From Sphingomonas sp. (GTDB taxonomy: Bacteria > Pseudomonadota > Alphaproteobacteria > Sphingomonadales > Sphingomonadaceae), in the NCBI RefSeq assembly GCF_003248515.1, contig NZ_QFOB01000010.1:124001-188000 (forward strand): 64,000 bases of DNA, written 5' to 3'. The position numbers were made by a program, and so were the translations under genes. Positions 45,441 through 55,424 of the stretch are shown here, piece by piece. Numbering within the stretch: position 1 is the stretch's first letter; the number at the start of each line of letters is the position of its first letter. The notes below the pieces were generated by a model. It was not told where the DNA came from. It did no database searches and worked only from the letters and a program-made list of their open reading frames with translations.

Positions 45441-46328
45441 ATGATGCTCGATCGCTACCTTCTCCGCTACTTCCTCGCGGTGGTGGATCATGGGAATTTC
45501 TCGCGTGCCGCCGCTGCCTGCAACGTCTCCCAGCCGACGCTTTCGGTGGGCATCGCCAAGCTGGAACGAACCCTCGGCCTTTCGCTGTTCGTCCGTTCCA
45601 ACCAGCGCGTGGAGTTGACCGAGCCGGGCGCCCGTTTCCTCGTCCATGCGCGCCGCATCGAGCGGGAGTTCAACGCCGCTCTTCAGGCCATGGGGACGAC
45701 GACGCGCCTTTCCACCTTCAGGCTCGGCGTGCTCGGCAGTATCCCCGGCAGCCTGATCGCGCAGGGGATTGCCGGCACGAAGCCCGGCGACGACCATCGC
45801 TTCGAACTGGTTTTCGGTACGGAGCGCGAGCTTGTCGGCCACCTTTCCCGAGGCAGGATCGATGTGGCGTTGACGCTCGTCGGCCGGGGGTCCCCCCGGT
45901 TCCTGGAGCGCCCTGTGATGAGCGAAGGCTATGCGCTGGCGCTGCCGCAGGATCATAGTCTGGCGGGCGAGGAGGACATCGCCGCCGAACGGCTCGCGCA
46001 CGAGGTGATGATCGTCCGCCGGCATTGCGAGGCGCTGTCCGACACGAGCCGTCATTTCACCGAACGCGGCGTCCGTCCTCATTTCGCGATGCGATCCACA
46101 AATGACGAGCGGGTGCTGCAGATGGTGGCCGCCGGCATGGGAATCACCGTCATGCCGCTCTGCTATCGGCATGAGGGAGTCGTCAGGCCACGTCTCTCGG
46201 GCTTCACGCTGAGGCGCGTTCTGGGGTGGGCCGCCGCGCATGACGCGGAACATTTTCTGGACGAGCCGCCTCCCCTGATCCGCCTGATCGACTCCCTTCT
46301 GTCCGGGTTGGGAACGCGAGCGAATTGA
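45441..46328 (+). CDS. LysR-family transcriptional regulator, divergent from the liu operon
   Basis: The 295-residue protein has the LysR winged helix (LRYFLAVVDHGNFSRAAAACNVSQPTLSVGIAKLERTLGLSLFVRS) and a C-terminal effector domain (LPQDHSLAG.., LQMVAAGMGITVMPL). It is divergent from liuA, so control of the leucine/isovalerate operon is likely. Liu operons elsewhere often use MerR-type LiuR, so a LysR here would be a variation. Start ATG at 45441 follows a weak AGGGA. Confidence 0.9.
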   Translation: MMLDRYLLRYFLAVVDHGNFSRAAAACNVSQPTLSVGIAKLERTLGLSLFVRSNQRVELTEPGARFLVHARRIEREFNAALQAMGTTTRLSTFRLGVLGSIPGSLIAQGIAGTKPGDDHRFELVFGTERELVGHLSRGRIDVALTLVGRGSPRFLERPVMSEGYALALPQDHSLAGEEDIAAERLAHEVMIVRRHCEALSDTSRHFTERGVRPHFAMRSTNDERVLQMVAAGMGITVMPLCYRHEGVVRPRLSGFTLRRVLGWAAAHDAEHFLDEPPPLIRLIDSLLSGLGTRAN

Positions 46329-46361
46329 AGCGGCCGCACGTCGCTTTGCATGGCGGTTGAA

Positions 46362-46388
46362 GGTCCGCCCCGCTTCTCCGGGCGGACC
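46362..46388 (+). terminator. Hairpin after the LysR gene
   Basis: GGTCCGCCC (46362-46370) and GGGCGGACC (46380-46388) form a perfect 9-bp stem with a 9-base loop, 33 bases past the LysR stop. There is no T-run. A second, weaker repeat (TGGCGCG at 46464-46470, CGCGCCA at 46480-46486) has a T-rich loop. Confidence 0.45.
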
Positions 46389-46551
46389 GGAAATCCGCCC
46401 CTGAACCATCGATGATCGCGCAATCCGCGCCTGTCTTCCGCTCGACAGCGAAGAATTCCCCAATGGCGCGCGCTTTTTTCGCGCCAAACGGCCCGTCCCG
46501 TCCGGGCTTGAAATATCTCCGAAACCGAGATACTCGATCCATAAGACGGGA

Positions 46552-46569
46552 TCACATTTCATTATGTGA
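46552..46569 (+). promoter_or_regulatory. Operator-like motif before the RG-I TonB receptor
   Basis: TCACAT (46552-46557), six bases, ATGTGA (46564-46569) is a perfect inverted repeat 42 bases upstream of the receptor ATG. Its minus-strand reading TCACATAATGAAATGTGA matches the rhaM upstream site (59872-59889) at 15 of 18 bases. A shared regulator of the RG-I genes is inferred; no regulator gene lies in this half of the window. Confidence 0.5.
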
Positions 46570-46610
46570 GATAGTTCCCGCATTTTTCTGGTTCTAGGGA
46601 AGGATGGAAC

Positions 46611-49484
46611 ATGATCGGCACGTCGCGCTCTTGGCAGGGCGAAGCATCGGCCCTCACCGTCGCTGCGGTTCTGTTGCTGGCGGCTGAGCCGGCATTCGCT
46701 CAGGCCGCGCCGACGCAGGCGCCCACCGCCGCACCGGCGGCTGCCGAGGCACCGGCAGGCGATGAAATCGTCGTCAGCGGCATCCGCCAGAGCCTTGCCA
46801 ACGCGCTCAACGTGAAGCGCGAATCCGCCCAGGTCCTCGATGCGATTTCGGCCGAGGATATCGGCAAGTTCCCCGACAAGAATGTCGGCGAAGCGCTCCA
46901 GCGCGTGACCGGCGTGCAGATCACGCGCTCCGGCGGCGAAGGCTCGGGCGTCTCGATCCGTGGCGCCGATCCGGCGCTGAACCGTGTCGAGGTCAACGGC
47001 CAGACCCAGCTTTCCACGGGCGCGGGCACCGCCACCCGCCAGGTGGAGTTTCGCGACATCCCGGCCGAATTCGTCTCGCGCCTCGAAGTCGTGAAGTCGG
47101 CCACGGCGGACATGACGGAAGGCGGCCTCGGCGGCACCGTGCGCATCATCACGCGCCGGCCGTTCGACAATGGCGGCAAGCCTTTCCTCGCCGGCTCGGG
47201 TCAGGTCGTCTATACTGATCTCGCCAAGCGCTGGGATCCGAAGTTCGCGCTGATCGGCAGCAAGACCTTCGCCGATAACACGATCGGCGTGCTGCTTTCG
47301 GGAACGTACGAAAAGCGCAGCCTCTGGTACGATCAGACACGCACGACCGGCTGGCGCCAGGTGGAGCGCAACCAGCCCGCGACCGCGCCGAACTGTCTCG
47401 TCGGCCGCAACCAGAATGCCTGCGTCGATCTGGATTCGAGCGGTTTCGGCGATTTCTACCCCGATATTCCGCGCTACGTCATCAATCGCGAACTGACCGA
47501 GCGTTATGCGTTCAACGGCATCGTCGAATGGCGGCCGACCGATACGTTCAAGCTTTATGCCGAAGGCACCTATACCCGCGGCAAGCAGACGCTGAACTCG
47601 CAATTCCTCCAGCTTTCCACCGTGCAGGCCGCGGCCAATGGCGGCATCGATACGGGCGCCACGCAGTTGGGCGACGATCAGACGGCCAGCACCGTGACGT
47701 TCGTGGATCGCACCACGGTGCGCAACGCCGCCGGCCAGGTCGTCACGCCCGGTTCGCTCGCCGTCACCTATCGCAACATCCTCGGCACGATCGACCGGAC
47801 CAACATCAACAGCCAGCTGGGCAGCGAATGGGAGATCACGGATCGGCTGAAGCTCACCGGCCGGGCGGGCTATGCGCGTGCGCGCGCCTACAATAACGAG
47901 ATCGATACCGTCGCTGCCGCGCAGGGCCTTTCCTCGATCACGGTCGATTATTCGGGCAGCGAGCATGCGCCCAACATCACGCTGCCGATCGATCCGACGA
48001 CCACGCAGGGCATCACCCAGTTTCAGGTCTATCGCCGCCCGCGCTACAACACGCAGGTTGAAAAGAACTTCCAGCTCGATGGCGAATACAAGCCCGAAAG
48101 CTGGCTGACCTCGATCAGGTTCGGCGTGCAGAAGCGCGATGTGGATGTGAAGAGCCGCTATTACGACACCACCGTCACCTATAACGGCTATGTCGCTTCG
48201 ACGCCCGGCTTCGGCAACATCACCCGCAGCAATTATTCCACGGGCAGCTCGGTCGCGCAGGTAATCGGCACGGGCACGAATGCCGCGATCCTGAACCAGA
48301 TTCAGGGCATTCTCGCAGGCAATTATGATCTTGGCGATCATGACTTCTTCAACACCGGCAATCTCGGCTTCAACGGCTATTCGCGCTGGCTGAACCTGGG
48401 CATGAAGGTGGCCAATGCGGCCGACGTGCCCGATCCGTTCACCAATCCGGTGCCCTCCGATACCTGGACCGTGACCGAGAAGAATCTCGCGGCCTACGTC
48501 TCGGCCTCGTTCAAGTTCGAGATTGGCGGCGTGGATCTGAGCGGCGTCGCCGGCGGCCGCGTCATCAATACCAAAACGGAAAGCCGCGGCTTCACCGTCA
48601 CGGCGGCGAACGCCACCACCGGGGCGGCCGCTTCGATCACCCCCTTCTCCAGCAAGGGCGAATATACGGAGTTCCTGCCCAGCCTTAACCTGAAGGCGGA
48701 GCTGATCCCCAACAAGCTGCTCGCCCGCGGAACCGCCACCGAAGTGATCGCACGGCCCTCGCCGTCCGATCTGGCGCCGCGCTTCACGCTCGACACGGTC
48801 GGCCTCACCGGATCGCGCGGCAATCCGAACCTGCAGCCTTATCGCGCCAAGCAGTATGATATCGGGCTGGAATGGTACATCAGCAAGGTCAACTTCCTGT
48901 CGGCCACCTTCTTCCGGAAGGACATCAGCTCGTTCGTCGATCGGACGACGCAGCCCGAAGTGATCGATGGGCAGACCTACACCATCTCCCTGCCCGTCAA
49001 TGGCTCATCCAAGGTGCAGATCAACGGCGTCGAGCTGGGATCGCAATTCGCCTTCGATTTCCTGCCCAGCGTCCTGAAGAATACCGGCATCACCGCCAAC
49101 TACACCTATTCGAAGGACAAGGGATATAATCAGAAGGATTATTTCACCGGCGATTCTCTGAGCTTCCCCGGCCTGTCCCGCCACAGCGTGAACTTTTCGA
49201 CCTATTATGAGGACAGCAAGCTTTCGCTGCGCGTCTCCTACAACTGGCGCTCGAAATATCTGATCGCGGCGCTGGATCGCGGCAACAATCCCGCCGTGGG
49301 CGCCGCCTTCGGCCAGTGGGATGGCTCGGCCAGCTACAATATCAACGATCATTTCTCGATCTTCCTGGAAGGCGTGAACCTGTTCCACGCGCAGAGGACC
49401 GAGAATGCGAACAGCATCTATCGCCAGAACATCATCGAAACCTATGGCCGGCGCATCTACGGCGGCATCCGCGCCAAGCTGTAA
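46611..49484 (+). CDS. TonB-dependent receptor of the RG-I/pectin locus
   Basis: The 957-residue protein has a signal peptide and Ala/Pro-rich spacer. Its plug is typical of the large alphaproteobacterial carbohydrate receptors: EIVVSGIRQSLANALNVKRES, ISAEDIGKFPDKNVGEALQRVTGVQI, GVSIRGADPALNRVEVNGQTQ, DMTEGGLGGTVRIITRRPFD. The barrel ends with the terminal GRRIYGGIRAKL. Oligosaccharide uptake is the known role of close relatives. Here the ligand is probably rhamnogalacturonan oligosaccharides. It heads a plus-strand unit with the DUF6250 and PL26-type genes. Confidence 0.94.
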   Translation: MIGTSRSWQGEASALTVAAVLLLAAEPAFAQAAPTQAPTAAPAAAEAPAGDEIVVSGIRQSLANALNVKRESAQVLDAISAEDIGKFPDKNVGEALQRVTGVQITRSGGEGSGVSIRGADPALNRVEVNGQTQLSTGAGTATRQVEFRDIPAEFVSRLEVVKSATADMTEGGLGGTVRIITRRPFDNGGKPFLAGSGQVVYTDLAKRWDPKFALIGSKTFADNTIGVLLSGTYEKRSLWYDQTRTTGWRQVERNQPATAPNCLVGRNQNACVDLDSSGFGDFYPDIPRYVINRELTERYAFNGIVEWRPTDTFKLYAEGTYTRGKQTLNSQFLQLSTVQAAANGGIDTGATQLGDDQTASTVTFVDRTTVRNAAGQVVTPGSLAVTYRNILGTIDRTNINSQLGSEWEITDRLKLTGRAGYARARAYNNEIDTVAAAQGLSSITVDYSGSEHAPNITLPIDPTTTQGITQFQVYRRPRYNTQVEKNFQLDGEYKPESWLTSIRFGVQKRDVDVKSRYYDTTVTYNGYVASTPGFGNITRSNYSTGSSVAQVIGTGTNAAILNQIQGILAGNYDLGDHDFFNTGNLGFNGYSRWLNLGMKVANAADVPDPFTNPVPSDTWTVTEKNLAAYVSASFKFEIGGVDLSGVAGGRVINTKTESRGFTVTAANATTGAAASITPFSSKGEYTEFLPSLNLKAELIPNKLLARGTATEVIARPSPSDLAPRFTLDTVGLTGSRGNPNLQPYRAKQYDIGLEWYISKVNFLSATFFRKDISSFVDRTTQPEVIDGQTYTISLPVNGSSKVQINGVELGSQFAFDFLPSVLKNTGITANYTYSKDKGYNQKDYFTGDSLSFPGLSRHSVNFSTYYEDSKLSLRVSYNWRSKYLIAALDRGNNPAVGAAFGQWDGSASYNINDHFSIFLEGVNLFHAQRTENANSIYRQNIIETYGRRIYGGIRAKL

Positions 49485-49499
49485 GGGCGGATCGGGCTG

Positions 49500-50204
49500 A
49501 TGACGCTTCAGGCGGGGTCGTATTTGCGCCTCGTCCCTTCAATCCTCCTGCTGGCCGGAGCCTCGGCTCCGGCTGCTCTTTCCGCGGAAAGAGTGCCTCT
49601 GGCGCTCTCTCACTGGCGCATCGAGGCGGAAGACAACCACGCGAAGGTCGCCCGCAAGGGTGATCTCATCGATATGGACAGTGCCAGGGGCATCACCCTC
49701 TGGTTCGATCGCCCCCTCGCCTCTCCGGTCAGGATCCGGTTCGAGGCGCGCGCCGTGTCCGGCCCGGGACCGAATGACAAGGTGAGCGATCTCAACGCCT
49801 TCTGGATGGCGACCGAGCCCGACGGCGCCTCCCCGCTCGAACATCCCCGCACGGGCAGGTTCGAGGATTATGATACGCTCCGCATGTATTATGTCGGCAT
49901 AGGCGGCAATCGGAACAGCACCACGCGCCTGCGCCGCTATATCGGCCGTCCCGGTGATCGGCCCCTGCTTCCCGAACATGACCGGCAGGACAAGGCCGCG
50001 ATGCTCGTGCCCGATCGCTGGACCGAAATATCCCTGATCGCGGACGGCGAGCATGTCGCCGTGGAGCGGGACGGGCAGCCCCTGTTCACGATGATCGACA
50101 CCTCGCCCTATCGGCGCGGCTGGTTCGGCCTGCGCACCACCTGGAGCCACATTCAGGTGCGCAGGGTGACGATCGACCGATCCACGAAAACCCGCTCGCC
50201 CTGA
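49500..50204 (+). CDS. Secreted DUF6250-type protein
   Basis: The 234-residue protein has a signal peptide and a single beta-sandwich domain with the blocks DLNAFWMATEPDG, YDTLRMYYVGIGGNRNSTTRLRRY, RPLLPEHDRQDKAAML and YRRGWFGLRTTWSHIQVRRVTI. This pattern fits the DUF6250 domain, found with polysaccharide lyases of pectin loci. It may bind or cleave an RG-I fragment; no catalytic assignment is possible by eye. The start ATG is 16 bases after the receptor stop, in the same transcript. Confidence 0.8.
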   Translation: MTLQAGSYLRLVPSILLLAGASAPAALSAERVPLALSHWRIEAEDNHAKVARKGDLIDMDSARGITLWFDRPLASPVRIRFEARAVSGPGPNDKVSDLNAFWMATEPDGASPLEHPRTGRFEDYDTLRMYYVGIGGNRNSTTRLRRYIGRPGDRPLLPEHDRQDKAAMLVPDRWTEISLIADGEHVAVERDGQPLFTMIDTSPYRRGWFGLRTTWSHIQVRRVTIDRSTKTRSP

Positions 50205-50251
50205 TCCTGTCGAAAAGCGGTCCTCCCCTTCGGCGACGCAGGGAAGATCGC

Positions 50252-50278
50252 GCTTCGACGGGCTCGGCACGACACGGA
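50252..50278. repeat. Possible intergenic repeat fragment
   Basis: GCTTCGACGGGCTCGGCACGAC resembles a motif (CTTCGACAGGCTCAGCACGAA) widespread in sphingomonad intergenic DNA. An imperfect partner (CCTGTCGAA) lies at about 50206. It sits in the 96-bp gap before the PL26-type gene. Confidence 0.3.
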
Positions 50279-50300
50279 CAGACAATCAGAGGATATTGCC

Positions 50301-52994
50301 ATGCAGCTGACCCGCCGCGACACGATGAAGCTGCTCGGCGCTACCGCGCTGGTTCCGCATGTCGCGGTCGCGCGCCCGGCTCCGGCCCTCCCGCCCGTAA
50401 AGCTGCACTGGCTGGAGGAGCGGACACCCGCGCTCCAGCTGGGCCAGACGGTCGGCGTGGCGTGGCCTCGCGGCGCACTCGGGCCGCGCGTGGATCTGCG
50501 CGTCGAGGCCGGCGGCAAGCCCATTCCCGCCCAAAGCTGGGTCACCGCCACCTGGCCGGACGGTTCGGTCAAGTGGACCGCCCATGCGCTGGAGGCGGGC
50601 GCCGGCACGTCCGATCTCGCCGTGCGCCCCGGCAAGCCGGCGGCGCCGTCCGCGCCGCTCCGGATCGAGGAGCGCGCCGATGCGATCGTCATCCGCAGCG
50701 GCGATTGCGTCTGGGAGATTGGCCGTAGCGGCGAGGCGCTGATCCGATCGGCCACGCGCGCCGGCCGGCCGATCATGGGCGCCTTCACGCTCGTCGGCAG
50801 CGTGCGCCCCTCGCCCGAAGGGACACCCGTTCCCTTCACCGGCCGGATCGACAGGGCGACGGTCGAGCAGGCCGGGCCTGTCCGGGCGGTCGTGAAGCTG
50901 GAAGGCATGCATGCGCTGGAGGGCGGCCGCCGCTGGCTGCCCTTTTCCGTCAGGCTCTATGCCTATGCCGGTGCCGAGCACCTGCGCGTGATCCACAGCT
51001 TCGTCTTCGATGGCGAGCCGGCGAAGGATTTCCTCTCCTCGCTCGGCCTGCGCGCCACCGTACCCATGCGGGGGGCGCCGCACGATCGCCACGTCCGCTT
51101 CGCCTCCGATGGGCCGCTGTTCGCCGAGGCCGTCCGTCCCCTCACGGGCCTGCGCCGCGATCCGGGCGCGGCCTTCCGCGAGGCGCAGGTGGCGGGCCGC
51201 CCCGTTCCGGATCTGGCGACGATGAGCAAGGTCGTGCGCGAGGGGCTCGACATGATCCCCACCTGGAGCGACTTCACGCTCGAACAGGCCAATGCGGATG
51301 GCTTCCGCGTGGAGAAAAGGACCTCGCCCGGCCATGCCTGGGTCGCCGCGCGCTCGGGCAGGCGTGCGCCGGGCCTCGCTTATGTCGGCAGCCCCACGGG
51401 CGGCGTCGCCATCGCCCAGCGCTGGTTCTGGCAGCGCCACCCGAGCGCGCTCCACATCGAAGATGCCGCCACCGATGAGGCGCATCTCACGGCGTGGCTC
51501 TGGTCGCCCGCCGCGCCGCCGATGGACCTGCGCACCTATCGTCCCGTGCTCGGCATGGAAGGCTATGACGCGCAGAATCACGCGCTCGACATCACCTATG
51601 AGGATTATGAACCCGGCTGGGATAGCGCGATCGGCATCGGCCGCACCAACGAGCTGACGCTCTGGGCGCTCGCGGCGACGCCCGCCAATGATGCGATCAC
51701 GGCAATGGCCGGCGCCAATGCGCTGCCGCCGCAGCTGATGGCCGATCCCGCCAGCCTGCACGCCGCGCAGGTCTTCGGTGACTGGGCGCTGCCCGATCGC
51801 TCGACCCCCAATCGCACCGTCGTCGAAAACCAGCTCGACCATCTCGTCGATTTCTATGCGAACGAAGTGGAGCAGAGATCCTGGTACGGCTTCTGGGATC
51901 ATGGCGACGTGATGCACACCTATGATTGGGATCGGCACGTCTGGCGCTATGACATAGGCGGCTTCGCGTGGGACAATAGCGAGCTGTCTCCCGATCTCTG
52001 GCTGTGGTTGCAGGCGCTGCGCACCGGCAAGGCGCAGGCCTGGCGGCTGGCCGAGGCGATGACGCGCCACACGTCCGAAGTGGATACTTATCATCTGGGG
52101 CGCTTCAAGGGGCTCGGCACCCGCCACGGCGTGCAGCACTGGAGCGACAGCTCGAAGCAGCCGCGCGTTTCCAACGCCGTCTATCGCCGCATCTATTATT
52201 ATCTCACTGCGGACGATCGCATCGGCGATATCCTGCGCGATCTGCTCACCTCGGATCAGACGCTCGGCCATGTCGAGATCGGCCGCAAGATCCCCAACGC
52301 GAAGCCCTATGACGGCCCCGCCGGCACGATCGATATGGGCTTCGGCCCGAGCTGGACGGCCTATGCCGCCGCCTGGCTCACCGAATGGGAGCGTACCGGC
52401 GACAAGAAATGGCGTGACCGGATCATCGCCGGCATGGCCTCAATCACGAAGCTGCCGCATGGCTGGATGACGGGATCGGGGCAATATGATCTGAAGAGCG
52501 GCCGCTTCGTGGGCGGCGATGGCAAGATCCATTTCCAGCATCTCACCGCCGTCTTCGGCGCGGTGGAGGTGAATGCCGAGTTGATCCAACTGATCGATAT
52601 GCCCGCCTACAAGGCGACATGGCTCGATTATTGCCGCTGGTTCAACGCGCCCAAGGCCGATTATGTCGCGAAGTTCGGCGAGCCTTTCGGCGCGCGCAAC
52701 CTGCGCGAGGGCTATTCACGCCTCACCGCCTATGCCGCCCATGAAGGGAGTGATCCGAAGCTGGCCGATCGCGCGGCGGAGGAATTCTTCTCGGGCGAAC
52801 AGGGCCTCGGCACCTGGACCACGGATCCCCGCGAGCGGGTGGCGGGTGCGATCGAATGGCCGTCCGTCTCCACCAACGCCGCCGCGCAATGGGGCCTCGC
52901 CGCGATCCAGCTGCTGGCGCTGGTGCCCGACGCGATCGATCGCGCCACGATCCCCCCGCATCACAGTTCCGCGCAGGAACCGCGAAGCAGTTGA
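50301..52994 (+). CDS. PL26-type exo-rhamnogalacturonan lyase family protein
   Basis: The 897-residue protein has a Tat-type N-terminus (TRRDTMKLLGATALV). A first beta domain has WPRG.. and AQSWVTATWPDGSVKWTAHAL; a second beta region and a C-terminal helical barrel (WDRHVWRYDIGGFAWDN, HLGRFKGLGTRHGVQHW, DMGFGPSWTAYAAAWLTEWE) follow. This matches the exo-rhamnogalacturonan lyase family (PL26/YetA-like), which releases unsaturated galacturonosyl-rhamnose from RG-I ends. The neighbours (CE12, GH28, GH105, GH35, RhaM) fit that substrate. The ATG at 50301 begins the Tat signal. Confidence 0.82.
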   Translation: MQLTRRDTMKLLGATALVPHVAVARPAPALPPVKLHWLEERTPALQLGQTVGVAWPRGALGPRVDLRVEAGGKPIPAQSWVTATWPDGSVKWTAHALEAGAGTSDLAVRPGKPAAPSAPLRIEERADAIVIRSGDCVWEIGRSGEALIRSATRAGRPIMGAFTLVGSVRPSPEGTPVPFTGRIDRATVEQAGPVRAVVKLEGMHALEGGRRWLPFSVRLYAYAGAEHLRVIHSFVFDGEPAKDFLSSLGLRATVPMRGAPHDRHVRFASDGPLFAEAVRPLTGLRRDPGAAFREAQVAGRPVPDLATMSKVVREGLDMIPTWSDFTLEQANADGFRVEKRTSPGHAWVAARSGRRAPGLAYVGSPTGGVAIAQRWFWQRHPSALHIEDAATDEAHLTAWLWSPAAPPMDLRTYRPVLGMEGYDAQNHALDITYEDYEPGWDSAIGIGRTNELTLWALAATPANDAITAMAGANALPPQLMADPASLHAAQVFGDWALPDRSTPNRTVVENQLDHLVDFYANEVEQRSWYGFWDHGDVMHTYDWDRHVWRYDIGGFAWDNSELSPDLWLWLQALRTGKAQAWRLAEAMTRHTSEVDTYHLGRFKGLGTRHGVQHWSDSSKQPRVSNAVYRRIYYYLTADDRIGDILRDLLTSDQTLGHVEIGRKIPNAKPYDGPAGTIDMGFGPSWTAYAAAWLTEWERTGDKKWRDRIIAGMASITKLPHGWMTGSGQYDLKSGRFVGGDGKIHFQHLTAVFGAVEVNAELIQLIDMPAYKATWLDYCRWFNAPKADYVAKFGEPFGARNLREGYSRLTAYAAHEGSDPKLADRAAEEFFSGEQGLGTWTTDPRERVAGAIEWPSVSTNAAAQWGLAAIQLLALVPDAIDRATIPPHHSSAQEPRSS

Positions 52995-53029
52995 TGCCCC
53001 GTCGGCCGATCCCAGCCGGCCGATCCCCG

Positions 53030-54082
53030 TCAGCCGATCGCCGTCGCCAGATCGCGCATCCATCGTTCGGTGAAGGCCCGGGATGCGCGGGCGGCGGCGG
53101 CGATGCCATCGAAGGCATGGAACGCCCCCGGCACCACGGCGAGATCGATCGGCACGCCCGCCGCCGCCAGCCGGCCGGCATAAGCGACATCCTCATCGTA
53201 GAAGAGATCCAGCGTTCCCGTGCCGATGAAGGCCGGCGCCAGCCCGCGCACATCCGCCAGCCGGGCCGGCACGGCGCCGGCAGGCGGGTTCGCGCCGCCG
53301 GCCGGCTGGCCGAGAAGCGAAGTCCAGCCGAAGCGGTTCGCCGCCGCCGTCCAGATGAACTGGCCCGTGCCCGGCCGCGCCGGAACGCTGCTGCCGGTGC
53401 GATCGTCCAGCATGGGATAGATAAGCACCTGGAAGGCGAGCGGAATCTCCCTCCGGTCGCGCGCCGCGATCGCCAGCATCGCCGCGTGGCCGCCCCCCGC
53501 ACTCGATCCGCCGACCGCGATCTTGGCCACATCCACGCCCAGCCGCGCCGCATTGTCGTGCACCCATTTGAGCGCGGCATAATTGTCGTTGAGAGAGGCG
53601 GGAAACTTCGCCTCCGGCGCCAGCCGATAATCGACCGACACGATCAGCAGCCCACGCTCCCTCGCCAGCATCCGAAGCCCCGGCCCGATCCCAGCCGCCC
53701 CGGAAACGTAGCCGCCACCATGGATCCAGATCAGCGCGCCGCGCCCCTGTCGCCCGGCACCGCCATCGAACACGAGCACCCGCACCGGTGGCTCGCCCGG
53801 CAGGCCGGGAATCGATTGCGGCGGCAGCGCATCCGCCGTCCATGCCGGGAAGGATAGGGGGTGCGCCGGGCGGCTACCCGGCTTGACGCGGAAGGCGGCG
53901 AGATTGTCGGCCGAGACGATCATCTCGTTCACACGGGCGAGATCGTCGATCATCTCCGGATCGACATCGGCGAAGCGGGCATCGCGCGCCTGGCTCCATC
54001 CGCCGACAGCCCATAGGCCGCCCGCCGCAATGAGCGCGGAGGCACCCGCCCCCTTCATCACCTGCCGCCTGCTCACCTGCAT
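53030..54082 (-). CDS. Tat-exported HSL-type alpha/beta hydrolase
   Basis: The 350-residue protein starts with a Tat signal (SRRQVMKGAGASALIAAGG). The hydrolase domain has oxyanion HGGGYVSG, nucleophile GGSSAGG, Asp region (GTLDLFYDED) and catalytic His (VPGAFHAFDG), the HSL/acetyl-esterase layout. In this locus it may remove acetyl, methyl or feruloyl groups from pectin fragments. It is transcribed opposite to its neighbours and convergent with the PL26-type gene. Confidence 0.88.
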   Translation of the reverse strand: MQVSRRQVMKGAGASALIAAGGLWAVGGWSQARDARFADVDPEMIDDLARVNEMIVSADNLAAFRVKPGSRPAHPLSFPAWTADALPPQSIPGLPGEPPVRVLVFDGGAGRQGRGALIWIHGGGYVSGAAGIGPGLRMLARERGLLIVSVDYRLAPEAKFPASLNDNYAALKWVHDNAARLGVDVAKIAVGGSSAGGGHAAMLAIAARDRREIPLAFQVLIYPMLDDRTGSSVPARPGTGQFIWTAAANRFGWTSLLGQPAGGANPPAGAVPARLADVRGLAPAFIGTGTLDLFYDEDVAYAGRLAAAGVPIDLAVVPGAFHAFDGIAAAARASRAFTERWMRDLATAIG

Positions 54083-54292
54083 CGCCGCTCTCCCGATCAG
54101 CTTTTCGCCCGCACTTGAAACATCGTCTCGCCGGTTACGCAATTTTATTTGTACGACAATATCGCCGGTTCGCCGCATGGGCGGGGGCGGACAATCGGCA
54201 TGACGGGGCCAAAGGGTTTTCCTATGGAGGAGCCGACAAGCCCGATTTCGCTCCGCCAGCCGTGCCGAGCCCTTCACCCACGAGGAAATGTC

Positions 54293-55417
54293 TTGCCCCG
54301 CCTCGGCCTCCTGCCCGCCACCCGTCTCGCGAACCTGGTCTCCGGCTTCGCGATCTCGGCCTGGGCGCCGCTCATTCCACATGTTCAGCAGGGGATCGGG
54401 CTTTCGTCGGGCGCACTGGGGCTCACGTTGCTCGCCTTCGGCGCGGGATCGATGGCAACGATGCCGGTGGCGGGCGGCATCGTCGGCCGCATCGGCTGCC
54501 GGCGCCTTTTCGCCCTGTCGGGCCTGCTGATCGTGCTGACCCTGCCCTGCCTCGCGCTGATGCGGTCCGCACCCGCGCTGGCCGTGGGCCTTTTCATCTT
54601 CGGTTCCGGGCTCGGCCTCATCAGTTGCGCGCGGAATCTTCACGGCCTGGCCACCGAACGGGCGCTGCAACGCAGGCTGATGTCCGGATTTCACGGCTTT
54701 TACAGCGTGGGCTGCGTGCTGGGCGCGGGCACGATGAGCGTATTGATGGGGCTCGGCATGCCGCCCCTCGGCGCGATCTCGATCGTCGCGTTCGTGATCC
54801 TGATATGCGTGGGCCTCGCCACGCCGGCCATCACCAGCGAGCATATGGGCTCCGGCCCCGCTTATGCGATGCCGAAAGGCGTGGTGCTCGTGATCGGGCT
54901 GCTCTGCTTCATCGTCTTCATGGCGGAAGGATCGGTGCTGGACTGGAGCGCGATCCTGCTGACCGGCCACTTCCGGCTGGACGCGGCCCGCGCCGGCCTG
55001 GGCTATGTTGCCTTCGCCACGATGATGACGGCCGGCCGGCTTTCGGGCGACAGGCTGGTGCACCGTTTCGGCGACAGGGCGATGCTCACGCTCGGCCCGC
55101 TGCTCGCGGCGGCTGGCTTCGTCATCGCCGTGCTGCCGTCGCACTGGACACTCGCGGTGGCGGGCTTCGCCCTCGTCGGCGCCGGCTGTGCGAATATCGT
55201 GCCGCTCCTTTACAGCGCCGTCGGCCGCCAGACGGTGATGCCCAGCAATCTTGCGCTCACAGCCGCCGGATCGATCGGCTTCGCAGGCGTGCTCACCGGG
55301 CCGGCCGCGATCGGCTTCATCGCGCAGTGGAGCAGCCTGACGATCTCCTTCCTAATCCTGGCGGCACTGGTCGGTCTGGTCGCCCGTGTCACGCCCGGCG
55401 TGCTGAACGCGAAATAG
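54293..55417 (+). CDS. MFS transporter (YbjJ-like)
   Basis: This protein of about 374 residues has twelve predicted helices in an MFS layout (LVSGFAISAWAPLIPHVQQGIGLSSGALGLTLLAFGAGS, GFHGFYSVGCVLGAG, FATMMTAGRLSGDRLVHRFG). It resembles YbjJ/fucose-type transporters. The TTG at 54293 with GAGG about seven bases upstream gives the natural N-terminus; an ATG at 54149 would add an unlikely hydrophilic leader. Location suggests uptake of a monosaccharide or disaccharide from RG-I. A hairpin separates it from the convergent lyase. Confidence 0.8.
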   Translation: MPRLGLLPATRLANLVSGFAISAWAPLIPHVQQGIGLSSGALGLTLLAFGAGSMATMPVAGGIVGRIGCRRLFALSGLLIVLTLPCLALMRSAPALAVGLFIFGSGLGLISCARNLHGLATERALQRRLMSGFHGFYSVGCVLGAGTMSVLMGLGMPPLGAISIVAFVILICVGLATPAITSEHMGSGPAYAMPKGVVLVIGLLCFIVFMAEGSVLDWSAILLTGHFRLDAARAGLGYVAFATMMTAGRLSGDRLVHRFGDRAMLTLGPLLAAAGFVIAVLPSHWTLAVAGFALVGAGCANIVPLLYSAVGRQTVMPSNLALTAAGSIGFAGVLTGPAAIGFIAQWSSLTISFLILAALVGLVARVTPGVLNAK

Positions 55418-55424
55418 CGGAATC

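Noticed and set aside
45300..48341. Minus-strand open frame of 1013 codons
   Set aside because: Spans the antisense of a LysR gene and most of a TonB receptor; composition is low-complexity and both plus-strand genes have clear family motifs.
54149..54292. N-terminal extension of the MFS transporter from ATG 54149
   Set aside because: The extension is hydrophilic and not MFS-like; the TTG at 54293 has a GAGG site and starts directly before the first helix.
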